Assembly (NCBI GenBank): GCA_965238305.1
Contig: CBDEHK010000001.1
Coordinates: forward strand, 4,833,823-4,897,822
Direction: 5' to 3'
Source: CBDCGJ01 sp965238305
GTDB taxonomy: Bacteria; Pseudomonadota; Alphaproteobacteria; GCA-2731375
DNA: 64,000 bases
In this document: piece after piece, positions 8,038 to 17,223 of the stretch
Position numbering within the stretch: position 1 is the first letter of the stretch
Layout: each line of letters begins with the position of its first letter
The notes under the pieces: generated by a model
What the model was told of the DNA's origin: nothing
Seen by the model: the letters and a program-made list of their open reading frames with translations, nothing else
The model's database searches: none
Program-made: the position numbers and the translations under genes

Positions 8038-8961
8038 ATGGCATCCCGACGCCTACCGCCACTAAATAGCTTGCGTGCTTTCGAAGCTGCCGCCCGTCAC
8101 CTCAGCTTCACTAAGGCAGCTGACGAACTTTTTGTCACGCAAGCTGCCGTCAGCCATCAGGTCAAAACGCTAGAAGAATGGCTGGGGCGGAAACTGTTCC
8201 AGCGAAAAAACCGGACCGTCTTCTTGACCGACGACGGGCAACGTTATTTGCGTGATATCAGCGAGAGCCTTGATCTTCTCGCGGACGCCACACAGCGGTT
8301 TTTGGCCGGTGGCGATGGTGGCGTTTTGACAATTTCGTCCCTGCCATCTTTTGCCAGCAAATGGCTGGTGCCAAAATTGGGTGACTTCCGCCTGCTAAGA
8401 CCGGATATCGACGTTCGTATTTCCGCCAATCACGATCGGGTCGATTTTCGCACCAGTGATGTCGATATGGCAGTTCGCGCGGGTGATGGCAACTGGCCTG
8501 ACCTCTATTCTGAGCATTTGTTGACCGAGACGCTTTTCCCGGTCTGTAGTCCGGCTTTACTAGAGGGCGAACATCCGATTGAAACGCCGGACGATCTGCA
8601 TCATCATACTTTGTTGCATGACGACGACGCCCGGGATGATTGGCGAATTTGGTTGGTTGCAGCTGGCGTCGATCTGACAACCATTGATCCAGCGCGTGGA
8701 CCGCGCTTTGACGACAGTTCGATGATGTTGCAAGCCGCGATCGAAGGCCAAGGCGTCGCCATTGGGCGTTCCGCCTTGGCGGCCAACGACCTGGCCGCCG
8801 GTCGACTGGTTGGGCCGTTCGATTTGTCGTTGCCTTGGCGGATGGACTATTACGTGGTCTGCCCACGTGGCAACGAGCATGTGCCGAAGATTGCCGTCTT
8901 CGCCGATTGGTTGTTGGAGACCGCTGCCCGCGAAGCCGCCGACGATCGCGTTCAGCGCTAG
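8038..8961 (+). CDS. LysR family regulator, GcvA-like
   Basis: 307 residues. The N-terminus RRLPPLNSLRAFEAAARHLSFTKAADELFVTQAAVSHQVKTLEEWLGRKLFQR is the classic GcvA-type LysR winged helix; the remainder is a periplasmic-binding-protein-like effector domain (LTISSLPSFASKWLVPKLGDFRLLRPDIDVRI). GcvA-like proteins are transcription regulators that bind small molecules. It is divergent from the DUF1127 gene, its probable target, and runs into the acetoacetyl-CoA synthetase gene with a 4-bp overlap of stop codons. Effector unknown. Confidence 0.9.
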   Translation: MASRRLPPLNSLRAFEAAARHLSFTKAADELFVTQAAVSHQVKTLEEWLGRKLFQRKNRTVFLTDDGQRYLRDISESLDLLADATQRFLAGGDGGVLTISSLPSFASKWLVPKLGDFRLLRPDIDVRISANHDRVDFRTSDVDMAVRAGDGNWPDLYSEHLLTETLFPVCSPALLEGEHPIETPDDLHHHTLLHDDDARDDWRIWLVAAGVDLTTIDPARGPRFDDSSMMLQAAIEGQGVAIGRSALAANDLAAGRLVGPFDLSLPWRMDYYVVCPRGNEHVPKIAVFADWLLETAAREAADDRVQR

Positions 8962-10922
8962 TTCTGTAATTCGGGCATCTCTTGAAATAAATCCAGGGCT
9001 TCAGGGTTCGCTAGGGCGGATTTGTTTTTGACCGGACGACCATGTACGACATCGGCAACCGCGAGTTCCGTGATCTTGCCGCTAAGGGTGCGGGGGATAT
9101 CCGCTACTGCAAGCACTTTCGCCGGGACATGGCGTGGGGTGGCACCGCTACGAATTTTGGTTTTGATCCGTTTCACCAGTTCATCATCCAATTCCACCCC
9201 TTCTCGCAAGCGCACAAACAGCACCACCCGTACGTCGTGGTCCCACTGTTGGCCGATCACCAGGCCTTCCAAAATTTCATCCAGTTGTTCGACCTGCCGG
9301 TATATCTCCGCCGTACCGATGCGAACGCCGCCGGGATTTAAGGTGGCATCGGAACGACCGAACACCACAAAGCCGCCATGCTCGGTCAATTCGACCCAAT
9401 CGCCGTGGCGCCAGACATTGTCATAAACGTCGAAATAGGCATCGTGATATTTCTGCCCATCCTTATCGTCCCAAAAACCAAGCGGCATGGAGGGGAAGGA
9501 ATTGACACATACCAGCTCACCTTGATTGCCTTCTACGGCCGAACCATTGCTATCGAAGACCTGAACGTCCATTGCCGCCATCGGGCCCTGAATTTCGCCG
9601 CGCCAGACCGGGCTGAGCGGATTGCCGCCCATGAAACAGGCGACGATGTCGGTGCCGCCGGAAATGGACGCAAGTTGAATATCCGCTTTTATCTGTTGAT
9701 AAACATAATCGAAGCCTTGTGGGGCCAAAGGAGAACCGGTCGACAGCATCAGCCGAACAGTGTCGAGCTTGTGAGTTTTAATGGGGCTGAGGCCTGCTTT
9801 CGCGGCGGCGTCCAGCCACTTGGCTGAGGTGCCGAAATGGGTCATGCCTTCCGCATCGGCAAAATCGAACAGAATATTGCCGTTGGGATGAAAGGGGGAG
9901 CCATCATAAAGCAGTAGAGTCGCTTCGCTGGCGAGCGCACTGACCAGCCAATTCCACATCATCCAGCCGCAAGTGGTGAAATAAAATACCCGATCGCCCG
10001 GTTTCTCGTCACAATGCAGTTTATGTTCTTTCAAATGCTGGATCAGGGTACCGCCGACACCATGGATGATACATTTTGGTTTGCCCGTCGTGCCGGAGGA
10101 ATACATAATATAGAGCGGATCGTTGAAACCGACCTGAACATAGTCAATTTCCCGCGTCTCATAATCGGTGATGGCATCATCCCAAATTTTCCCGCCTGGC
10201 AAGCCACCCAAATCGATGGCGCCATCGACATAAGGAACGCAGATCACAGCTTCCAAACTGGGCAATTCGGCGGCAATGGCATTGGCTTTTTCCAGACAGT
10301 CAAAATTTTTACCACCGTAATAATAACCGTTCGCGGTGAACAGAACCTTGGGTTCAATCTGGCCAAACCGGTCCAGCACCCCCTGAACGCCAAAATCCGG
10401 CGAACAAGACGACCAAACCGCCCCCAAACTGGTCGCCGCCAACATCGCGATCACGGTTTCCGGCAGGTTGGGCAAGAACCCCGCGATCCGATCCCCTTTG
10501 CTGACGCCCAATGCCTGCAACACCTGCTGCAAGCGGGAGACCTGCGTCAATAACTCTTGAAAACTGAGCTGCCGCTTTACTTGATCCTCGCCCCAGAACA
10601 CGATCGCGTCACCATCGGCTCGCGGCCGCAACAAGTTCTCCGCGAAGTTCAACTTCGCATCGGGAAACCATTTTGCCCCCGGCATTTTGTCCTTGTCGGC
10701 CACCACGCGATCGCCTTTGTGGGACGCTATGACACCACATTCACGCCAGACCAGCTGCCAGAACTCTTCGTTTTGTGCCACCGACCAGCGGTGCAAATCA
10801 TCATAACTCTCAAGTGGCGGACTTGACGGCGCCGCTTGCATAAACCGATACATTTGACTTTGCTCTGGGTTGCGGGGGCGCCAAAGCGGAGCTTTTGAGG
10901 CGTCGGACAATTTCGTCTCCAT
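8958..10922 (-). CDS. Acetoacetate-CoA ligase (acetoacetyl-CoA synthetase)
   Basis: 654 residues, the usual length for acetoacetyl-CoA synthetase of the adenylate-forming family. The P-loop-like core YIMYSSGTTGKPKCIIHGVGGTL, the GGTDI motif (SISGGTDIVACF), the hinge YFDVYDNVWRHGDW and the C-terminal catalytic-lysine segment RTLSGKITELAV are all present. The N-terminal WRPRNPEQSQMYRFMQ and FAENLLR are typical of this enzyme rather than acetyl-CoA synthetase. It activates acetoacetate with ATP and CoA, letting the cell use ketone bodies or recover carbon from polyhydroxybutyrate. Downstream in this direction lies the convergent LysR gene; upstream is the cupin gene at a 27-bp gap. Confidence 0.93.
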   Translation of the reverse strand: METKLSDASKAPLWRPRNPEQSQMYRFMQAAPSSPPLESYDDLHRWSVAQNEEFWQLVWRECGVIASHKGDRVVADKDKMPGAKWFPDAKLNFAENLLRPRADGDAIVFWGEDQVKRQLSFQELLTQVSRLQQVLQALGVSKGDRIAGFLPNLPETVIAMLAATSLGAVWSSCSPDFGVQGVLDRFGQIEPKVLFTANGYYYGGKNFDCLEKANAIAAELPSLEAVICVPYVDGAIDLGGLPGGKIWDDAITDYETREIDYVQVGFNDPLYIMYSSGTTGKPKCIIHGVGGTLIQHLKEHKLHCDEKPGDRVFYFTTCGWMMWNWLVSALASEATLLLYDGSPFHPNGNILFDFADAEGMTHFGTSAKWLDAAAKAGLSPIKTHKLDTVRLMLSTGSPLAPQGFDYVYQQIKADIQLASISGGTDIVACFMGGNPLSPVWRGEIQGPMAAMDVQVFDSNGSAVEGNQGELVCVNSFPSMPLGFWDDKDGQKYHDAYFDVYDNVWRHGDWVELTEHGGFVVFGRSDATLNPGGVRIGTAEIYRQVEQLDEILEGLVIGQQWDHDVRVVLFVRLREGVELDDELVKRIKTKIRSGATPRHVPAKVLAVADIPRTLSGKITELAVADVVHGRPVKNKSALANPEALDLFQEMPELQN

Positions 10923-10949
10923 TTCGTCAATTAACTTGATAGGGTCCGT

Positions 10950-11498
10950 CTAGACCAAGCGGCGGCTTCGGTCTTGAAGATCATATACATACCGGTCGGT
11001 AAGATCAGGGCCAATTAAATGTAAACACGCGACGGGTTCACGTTCTTCCGGCACGCCGAGACGGTGAATATGACTATCTGCCGGCAAATGTGTGAACACC
11101 GAACCTTCGCCATACATGCGCATGCTGCGCGGCGCTAAATCGATATATTCAAGCTGACCGCTAGATAATTCCGAAGAAATATATTCCTGTTCTTCCAAAA
11201 TACCAAAATGGATGCCCATGAGCCCCCAGCTTTGATGATCGTGAATATCCGACCAAAATCCGGGCGTCCAAATTACCGCCGACAGCGACAACAAGCCATC
11301 GTCGCTTTCAATGATCGGGGTGCGGCGATAGCCGGCAGGATCTGCTTTCAAATGCTCAGGCTGCAGAACTTCGTCAGCCGACAGCAACAGACTCAGCATC
11401 AGTGGTGCCAAGTTCTGTGCGCACTCGCCGGCGTCTGAATGACCTTCAACCAAAATTCGGCATTCCGCGATAAACGACTTCAACAGCTCGCTTGTCAT
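10950..11498 (-). CDS. Cysteine dioxygenase-like cupin
   Basis: 182 residues. IHDHQSWGLMGIHFG (H86, H88) and a third histidine in HIHRLG (H145) match the three-histidine iron site of the cysteine-dioxygenase/thiol-dioxygenase cupins. Such enzymes use Fe(II) and O2 to turn a thiol (cysteine or 3-mercaptopropionate) into a sulfinate. No choice between thiols can be made from the sequence. It lies between gamma-glutamyltranspeptidase, which releases cysteinylglycine from glutathione, and acetoacetyl-CoA synthetase, so a role in breaking down thiols is reasonable but inferred. Confidence 0.8.
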   Translation of the reverse strand: MTSELLKSFIAECRILVEGHSDAGECAQNLAPLMLSLLLSADEVLQPEHLKADPAGYRRTPIIESDDGLLSLSAVIWTPGFWSDIHDHQSWGLMGIHFGILEEQEYISSELSSGQLEYIDLAPRSMRMYGEGSVFTHLPADSHIHRLGVPEEREPVACLHLIGPDLTDRYVYDLQDRSRRLV

Positions 11499-11564
11499 CC
11501 TTTCACCCTCCGATTAATTTGTGGGACCAGAGCGCACCAGCTCAATCAATTTAGTTCTGCGTTG

Positions 11565-13286
11565 TCAAAACCCCGAAGTCAACGCACCCCGACGTCGCGG
11601 GTCCGATGCGCCAAGGAAGCCATCCTTTACCCGCATGATCGACTGTGTGCTTCCCATCGCCCATTGCTGTTTGTAGCGATGGCCTAATTGGCTCAATAGC
11701 TGCAGTGTATCAGGGCTAATGCCCGCTTCGATCCGGATATAGTCAGGTAACCATTGATGGTGGACGCGTGGGGCGGCGGCGGCGGCCATGATATTCATGT
11801 CATGATCAATCACATTCATGATCACCTGCAACACTGTCGTGATAATGCGGGAGCCGCCCGGGCTGCCCGTAGCCAGGAAGGGCTTGCCGTTTTTGAACAC
11901 TAAGGTTGGTGTCATCGAGCTCAATGGACGTTTCCCGCCTTCTACCGCATTGGCCTCACCCCCGATTAACCCATACGCATTGGCAACTCCGGTTTTGGCG
12001 GAAAAATCGTCCATTTCATTGTTCAGCAAAATTCCAGTACCAGGCACCGTGATCCCACTGCCATAGCTAAAATTCAAGGTATAGGTGTTGGAGACCACAT
12101 TGCCGTCTTTGTCCATGACCGAGAAATGTGTTGTCTCATTACTTTCATATGGCACTGGATTGCCGGCCACAATCTGCTTTGCTGGCCGCGCCTTTTGCGG
12201 ATCGATCAGTTGCCGCAAACTGGCCGCGTACTTTTTGTCCGTCAGGCCTTTCATCGGTACTTTCCAATAATCCGGATCGCCCAAATGTGTAGCGCGGTCG
12301 GCATAGGCGAGCTTCATCGCCTCGACCATCAAATGAATGGATTTCGAGCCATTGTGACCGAATTTCTTGATCGGATAATCTTCCAGGATATTCAGAATCT
12401 GAACCAGATGAATGCCGCCGGAACTTGGTGGCGGCATCGAAGCGATGTCATAACCGCGATAATTGCCGCGTACCGGTTGGCGGATAACGGCCCGGTATTT
12501 TTTCAAATCTTTCGCGGTGATCAAGCCGCCATTGCGCTTCATTTCGGCGACGATTGCCTTTGCGGTTTCACCTTTATAGAACCCATTTGCGCCCTTTTCG
12601 GCGATCCGTTTCAGGCTTTCCGCCAGATCTGTTTGCACGAATGTTTCGCCGACTTCGTAGGTACCGCCATCGGATTTATAGAATATTGCCTTGCTGGCTT
12701 CGTTCTTGCTCAAGCGTTTTTGCAGCCGTTTTAGAGAACCGGCTAAATCGGCGGTGAGCTGGATTCCGTTCGCTGCCAAATTGATCGCAGGTTGAACGAT
12801 ATCGGCAAACGGCAAGCGGCCATATTTCTTATGCGCTAATACCAGCCCGGCGACAGTGCCCGGCACACCAATCGCAAAGGGCGTGAATCGCGATTTGTTT
12901 TTGATTACATTGCCCTTGTCGTCCAGATACATATCCCGGGTCGCTGCTGCCGGTGCGCGCTCTCGATAGTCGATAGCGACTGTATCGCCGCTTTTCGCCT
13001 CATGCACCATCATGAAGCCGCCGCCACCCAAGTTGCCCGCCCTTGGCAAAGTCACCGCAAGGGCGAAACCGACGCCGACAGCGGCGTCCACCGCATTGCC
13101 ACCTGCTTTTAGGATATCGACCCCGACTTTGGTGGCCACCGCCTCCTGACTGGCCACCATGCCATTGGCAGCGAACACCGGATGGCGAATATCTTGACCC
13201 GATAGAATAGCCGTTTGCTGCGCCCAGAGAGGCCGGACAAACAAGGCCAACAAGATTGCAGTGATAAAAATCAGGCGACGCGTCAT
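11565..13286 (-). CDS. ggt: Gamma-glutamyltranspeptidase
   Basis: 573 residues with a signal peptide (RRLIFITAILLALFVRPLWAQQ). The precursor is cut before the catalytic threonine in ETTHFSVMDKDGNVVSNTYTLN; the GYDIASMPPPSSGGIHLVQILNIL and RPLSSMTPTLVFKNGKPFLATGSPGGSRIITTVLQ segments are conserved in the family and bind the gamma-glutamyl group. It removes or transfers the gamma-glutamyl unit of glutathione in the periplasm. The thiol-dioxygenase-like gene lies 66 bp downstream. Divergent from an alpha/beta hydrolase. Confidence 0.95.
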   Translation of the reverse strand: MTRRLIFITAILLALFVRPLWAQQTAILSGQDIRHPVFAANGMVASQEAVATKVGVDILKAGGNAVDAAVGVGFALAVTLPRAGNLGGGGFMMVHEAKSGDTVAIDYRERAPAAATRDMYLDDKGNVIKNKSRFTPFAIGVPGTVAGLVLAHKKYGRLPFADIVQPAINLAANGIQLTADLAGSLKRLQKRLSKNEASKAIFYKSDGGTYEVGETFVQTDLAESLKRIAEKGANGFYKGETAKAIVAEMKRNGGLITAKDLKKYRAVIRQPVRGNYRGYDIASMPPPSSGGIHLVQILNILEDYPIKKFGHNGSKSIHLMVEAMKLAYADRATHLGDPDYWKVPMKGLTDKKYAASLRQLIDPQKARPAKQIVAGNPVPYESNETTHFSVMDKDGNVVSNTYTLNFSYGSGITVPGTGILLNNEMDDFSAKTGVANAYGLIGGEANAVEGGKRPLSSMTPTLVFKNGKPFLATGSPGGSRIITTVLQVIMNVIDHDMNIMAAAAAPRVHHQWLPDYIRIEAGISPDTLQLLSQLGHRYKQQWAMGSTQSIMRVKDGFLGASDPRRRGALTSGF

Positions 13287-13389
13287 TTTTGCCAGTCCTT
13301 GCGTATAATTTGGGGCGACTTTCGAGGAGTTTATGGTAATTACGCCGCTTGGTCATCATTGTAGAAATCAATTCGAGGAAAGTAAGTTT

Positions 13390-14283
13390 ATGGCGAAAGT
13401 AGAAGCGAATGGTCTGGAACTGGAATATGAAGAATTCGGACTGTCTGATTCGCCGGTCGTTATCCACATTATGGGATTTGCTTCGCAATTGATCCGCTGG
13501 CCGGATAGCTTTGCAGAAGGCATGGCCGCCAAGGGCTATCGTTTCATTCGTTTCGATAACCGGGATATCGGCCTGTCGCAGAAGTTGCCCGAATTGGGCA
13601 TTCCAAACATTCCCGAATTGATGCAGAAAGTTATGGCCGGGCAGACGATCGAAGCACCTTACACGCTTGATGATATGGCCGACGACATCGCTGGCATGAT
13701 GGACAGCCTGGGCATCGAAAAAGCCCATATAATGGGCGAGAGCATGGGCGGCATGATTGCGCAAATTTTCGCTTTCCGACATGCCGCGCGGACCATCAGC
13801 CTAACCTCGGTTATGTCGACTTCAAGCCGGCCGCATCTCCCCCAGGCAACCCCAGAAGCCTCTGCCGTCCTGATGACCCGGCCACTGGATCCCTATGATC
13901 GGGACGAAGCGATCAAAATCGGCACCCACGCCCGCATGGTCCTTGCCGGTCCAGGTTTTAATCCAGGGGAAGACTATCAGCGTGCGGAGGCTGAGAAGTC
14001 CTTCGAACGTTCAATCTATCCCGAAGGGCCAGTGCGACAGATGGCTGCAACCATGGCTAGTCGGGAACGGGAAGAATTATTAAAAGCGATCGAGCGCCCG
14101 ACCCTAGTTCTGCACGGTCGCGATGACCCGTTGATCCCGCTGGCCGGAGGCGAAGATACGGCGTTTTTGATCCCCGGCGCCGAGCTCAAAGTGATTGACG
14201 GCATGTCTCACGCCGTCGAACCGGTCTTGGTGCCAATCCTATTGGACGCCGTCGACAGCTTTATGCGTCAACACGCCGCTTAA
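13390..14283 (+). CDS. Alpha/beta hydrolase
   Basis: 297 residues of the alpha/beta-hydrolase fold. The nucleophile elbow GESMGG gives Ser118; the acid is likely in LHGRDDPLIP and the histidine in DGMSHAVEP. FIRFDNRDIGLSQ near residues 52-64 is the family's strand with its DNRDxG turn. ATG 13390 is chosen because an AGGAAAG lies upstream and MAKVEANGLELEYEEFG is the usual beginning; an upstream ATG at 13333 also follows a GAGG, giving a 19-residue extension, but that peptide looks noncoding. Substrate unknown; esterase or lipase-like. Confidence 0.88.
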   Translation: MAKVEANGLELEYEEFGLSDSPVVIHIMGFASQLIRWPDSFAEGMAAKGYRFIRFDNRDIGLSQKLPELGIPNIPELMQKVMAGQTIEAPYTLDDMADDIAGMMDSLGIEKAHIMGESMGGMIAQIFAFRHAARTISLTSVMSTSSRPHLPQATPEASAVLMTRPLDPYDRDEAIKIGTHARMVLAGPGFNPGEDYQRAEAEKSFERSIYPEGPVRQMAATMASREREELLKAIERPTLVLHGRDDPLIPLAGGEDTAFLIPGAELKVIDGMSHAVEPVLVPILLDAVDSFMRQHAA

Positions 14284-14292
14284 TCAAAAAAG

Positions 14293-14356
14293 GTGTCAGT
14301 TATTTTCGATATCCCAAATACCGCTCTGTTTAAGTCTTCAATAAAGTGTCTGACAC
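14293..14356. repeat. REP-like imperfect inverted repeat
   Basis: GTGTCAG (14293-14299) faces the palindromic GTGTCTGACAC (14346-14356) across about 46 bases in the 75-bp gap between two convergent genes. GTGTCTGACAC-type palindromes recall repeats tied to REP-associated Y1 transposases, but no transposase is nearby. Confidence 0.45.
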
Positions 14357-14358
14357 AT

Positions 14359-15096
14359 TTATTTTGGTTTATGGGCGCTGAAAATAGCATGTCCGGCTTT
14401 CATCCAATGCACATCAATGGCTGTGAATCCGGCAGCGGCAAGCCAGCTCATTTGTTCAAATAGGCCAGATGGTTTGTCGATTGGATCCGGTTCAGGATCG
14501 GCATAGAAGTTCCATTTTTCGTCCTGGAACCGCTTCAAAGCAGCTGCATCGCCTTTGGCCGTCGCCGCTGCTTCGGCCATTTGGTCCCACATCGCAGCGG
14601 AAATGGCCAGACCAGCCGGCCGCGCCGGGGCCATTAGGTCGGCGATTACGGCAACGCCACCTGGTTTCAACATTGCAAGCAAATCCCGGAACAGCTGCTG
14701 CTTTTCCGGCCCATCGAGATGATGGATGGCCAACGACGATACGATGGCATGAGCCCGGAGTGCGGGTTTGCGCCATTCCCGGTCGTGTATGTCAATCTGC
14801 TGAACCCTTAAACGATCGCCATATCTTGCGCAGGATTTTTTCGTGCTTTCCAGCATCATAGGAGAGCCGTCGAACGCAAACATTTCGGCATTCGGAAAGC
14901 GCGCCAAAATCGCCGCCGATAACAAGCCTTCGCCACTGCAAATCTCTAATATCCTGCCCGGTTCTTCTAGCTCCGGAATTGCGTCGCAGATGGTTTGAAT
15001 TTGCAGCGCACGCTCAGGGACAAAAATATCCCCGTCAGAGATAAAGAGCGCGCTAGAACCTTCATCCCAATCGATGCTTTCAGCTTTATCATTCAT
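14359..15096 (-). CDS. Class I SAM-dependent methyltransferase
   Basis: 245 residues. Motif I ILEICSGEGLLSAAIL binds the SAM methionine part; EMFAFDGSPMMLE, IVSSLAIHHLDG and LLAMLKPGGVAVIADLM are the following class I motifs. The methyl acceptor is unknown. The ATG at 15096 lies inside the last codons of fabI (8-bp overlap); a longer frame to 15144 has no homology-like sequence in its extra 16 residues. The overlap suggests translation coupled to fabI, but the gene is not a usual part of the fab operon. Confidence 0.82.
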   Translation of the reverse strand: MNDKAESIDWDEGSSALFISDGDIFVPERALQIQTICDAIPELEEPGRILEICSGEGLLSAAILARFPNAEMFAFDGSPMMLESTKKSCARYGDRLRVQQIDIHDREWRKPALRAHAIVSSLAIHHLDGPEKQQLFRDLLAMLKPGGVAVIADLMAPARPAGLAISAAMWDQMAEAAATAKGDAAALKRFQDEKWNFYADPEPDPIDKPSGLFEQMSWLAAAGFTAIDVHWMKAGHAIFSAHKPK

Positions 15097-15898
15097 TCGA
15101 CTTGTTTTCCTGCTTGGGGATACCGACGACGTGGAAACCACCATCGACGTGCATTACCTCGCCAGTTACCCCATTGGAAAGATCGGAAAGAAGGTAAATC
15201 CCTGCATTGCCCACTTCATCCAATTCCATATTCCGTTTCAATGGCGAATTGTCGTGGTTAAACTTGTGCACATAGCGGGCGCCACCGACGCCGGCGCCGG
15301 CCAAAGTCCGCATGGAACCAGCGGAAATCGCATTCACGCGAATGTCGTCGGCGCCCAGATCGATTGCTAGATACCGAACACTCGCTTCCAATGCGGCTTT
15401 TGCGACACCCATGACATTGTAATTCGGCATCACCCGACTGGAGCCAAGATAAGTCATGGTGATAATGCTGCCGCCATTGGTCATCAGCGGCGCCGCTCGG
15501 CGGGCGATTTCCGTCAAGGAGAAACAGGATATATTGAGGGCGCGGGCAAAGCCTTCCCGACTGGTTTCAATATATCGGCCATGCAGTTCTTCTTTACCGG
15601 CATAGGCTATGGAATGGACAACAAAATCCAAACTGCCCCATTTTTCCTTAATAGCTGCAAATACTGCATCCATGTTTTCCGGATCTTCAACATCACAGGG
15701 CAATACAAGATCACTGCCCACGGATTTGGCCAGCGGCGCTATCCGCCGGCCAAACGCCTCACCTTGATAAGTAAAAGCCAACTCCGCACCCTGCCCGGCG
15801 GCTTGGCGAGCGATCCCCCAGGCGATCGAATGGTCGTTAGCCACGCCCATCACTAAACCGCGCTTACCAGATAAAAGTGTCCTCGAAGTCATATTCAT
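15089..15898 (-). CDS. fabI: Enoyl-ACP reductase [NADH]
   Basis: 269 residues of the SDR-type enoyl-ACP reductase. GLVMGVANDHSIAWGIA is the nucleotide-binding start typical of FabI, FVVHSIAYAGKEELHG and TMTYLGSSRVMPNYNVMGVAKAALE hold the Tyr-x6-Lys active pair, and SAGSMRTLAGAGVGG is the substrate loop. It performs the last reduction of each fatty-acid elongation round. The start at 15898 is preferred for its GGG upstream but ATG 15907 and 15892 are possible. Third gene of fabA-fabB-fabI. Confidence 0.95.
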   Translation of the reverse strand: MNMTSRTLLSGKRGLVMGVANDHSIAWGIARQAAGQGAELAFTYQGEAFGRRIAPLAKSVGSDLVLPCDVEDPENMDAVFAAIKEKWGSLDFVVHSIAYAGKEELHGRYIETSREGFARALNISCFSLTEIARRAAPLMTNGGSIITMTYLGSSRVMPNYNVMGVAKAALEASVRYLAIDLGADDIRVNAISAGSMRTLAGAGVGGARYVHKFNHDNSPLKRNMELDEVGNAGIYLLSDLSNGVTGEVMHVDGGFHVVGIPKQENKSNE

Positions 15899-15942
15899 TC
15901 TGCCCATAACCAACTTATTATCAGAATAGATTGCGCGAACGA

Positions 15943-17163
15943 TCAGTCCGCGTAGCGATCGAATATCAGCGATGCATTGGTGCCACCAAAGCCAAAACTA
16001 TTGGTCATCACGCTGTTCATTTCGTGATCTTCAATTGTTTGCCGCACAATCGGCATGCCTTCGAAGTTAGGATCCAGGTTTTCGATATTGGCGGAAGCGG
16101 AAATGAAATCGTCGTTCAACATGATCAAAGAATAGACCGCCTCATGCACGCCGGTCGCGCCTTGCGAATGCCCAGTTAGAGATTTTGTCGACGCCAGCGC
16201 CGGCACATTTTCACCAAATACCTCCCGGATCGCACCAATTTCCGCTTCATCGCCAACCGGGGTCCCGGTGCCATGCATATTGATGTAATCGATCGGGCGG
16301 TTGGCGCCGCCGGACATCGCCATTCGCATACACCGAACCGCCCCTTCGCCAGACGGAGCGACCATATCCGCGCCATCAGAGGTTGCTCCATAGCCAACCA
16401 GTTCGCCATATATTTTGGCGCCACGGGCTTTTGCATGTTCCAGTTCTTCTAGCACCACAGTACCGCCGCCACCGGATATCACAAAACCGTCACGGTCCAC
16501 ATCATAAGGTCTGGAAGCTTTTTCAGGGGTGTCGTTGAACTTCGATGACATGGCACCCATGCCGTCAAATAACACAGACAACGTCCAATCCAACTCTTCG
16601 CCGCCACCGGCAAACATCATGTCCTGTTTCCCGTATTGGATCATTTCTGCCGCATTGCCGATGCAGTGGGCGCTAGTGGCGCAAGCCGAAGTAATGGAAT
16701 AATTGATGCCCTTGATCTGGAATTGCGTCGCCAGTACCGCCGACGTCGTGCTGGACATGCAACGTGTCACCATATATGGACCAACCCGACGGGCGCCTTT
16801 TTCACGTGCCGTATCAACAGCTGCAACTTGGTTTTTGGTTGACGGGCCACCGGAGCCGACAATTATGCCGGTACGCTCGTTCGAGATATCGCTGGCTTCC
16901 AGCCCCGCGTCAGCGATGGCTTCTTCCATGGCGATGTAGTTATAAGCTGTGCCATCTCCCATGAAACGCAGTTTTTTCCGATCGATGCGTTCGGCAATAT
17001 CGATATCGATCGAACCATGTACCTGACAGCGGAAACCCATTTCTTCATATTTGGGAACGCCAACGATGCCGGATTTTCCAGTCCGCAACGATTCCGTTAC
17101 TTCTTCCTTATTGTTGCCAATGGAAGATACAATTCCCATTCCTGTAACCACGACACGACGCAT
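15943..17163 (-). CDS. fabB: 3-oxoacyl-ACP synthase I
   Basis: 406 residues, the length of KAS I. Active-site cysteine in TSACATSAHCIGNAAEMIQ, histidines in HGTGTPVGD and KSLTGHSQGATGVHEA. The MRRVVVTGMGIVSSIGNN start and C-terminal NSFGFGGTNASLIFDRY are typical. FabB elongates acyl-ACP and is needed, with FabA, for unsaturated fatty acids in the anaerobic pathway. It lies between fabA (61-bp gap) and fabI (44-bp gap) and is certainly co-transcribed. Confidence 0.95.
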   Translation of the reverse strand: MRRVVVTGMGIVSSIGNNKEEVTESLRTGKSGIVGVPKYEEMGFRCQVHGSIDIDIAERIDRKKLRFMGDGTAYNYIAMEEAIADAGLEASDISNERTGIIVGSGGPSTKNQVAAVDTAREKGARRVGPYMVTRCMSSTTSAVLATQFQIKGINYSITSACATSAHCIGNAAEMIQYGKQDMMFAGGGEELDWTLSVLFDGMGAMSSKFNDTPEKASRPYDVDRDGFVISGGGGTVVLEELEHAKARGAKIYGELVGYGATSDGADMVAPSGEGAVRCMRMAMSGGANRPIDYINMHGTGTPVGDEAEIGAIREVFGENVPALASTKSLTGHSQGATGVHEAVYSLIMLNDDFISASANIENLDPNFEGMPIVRQTIEDHEMNSVMTNSFGFGGTNASLIFDRYAD

Positions 17164-17223
17164 GGCAAAATCCTCAATTAAAGTGACCGCGCGGCCAACG
17201 CGTTTGCGAAATAGCCTATATGA

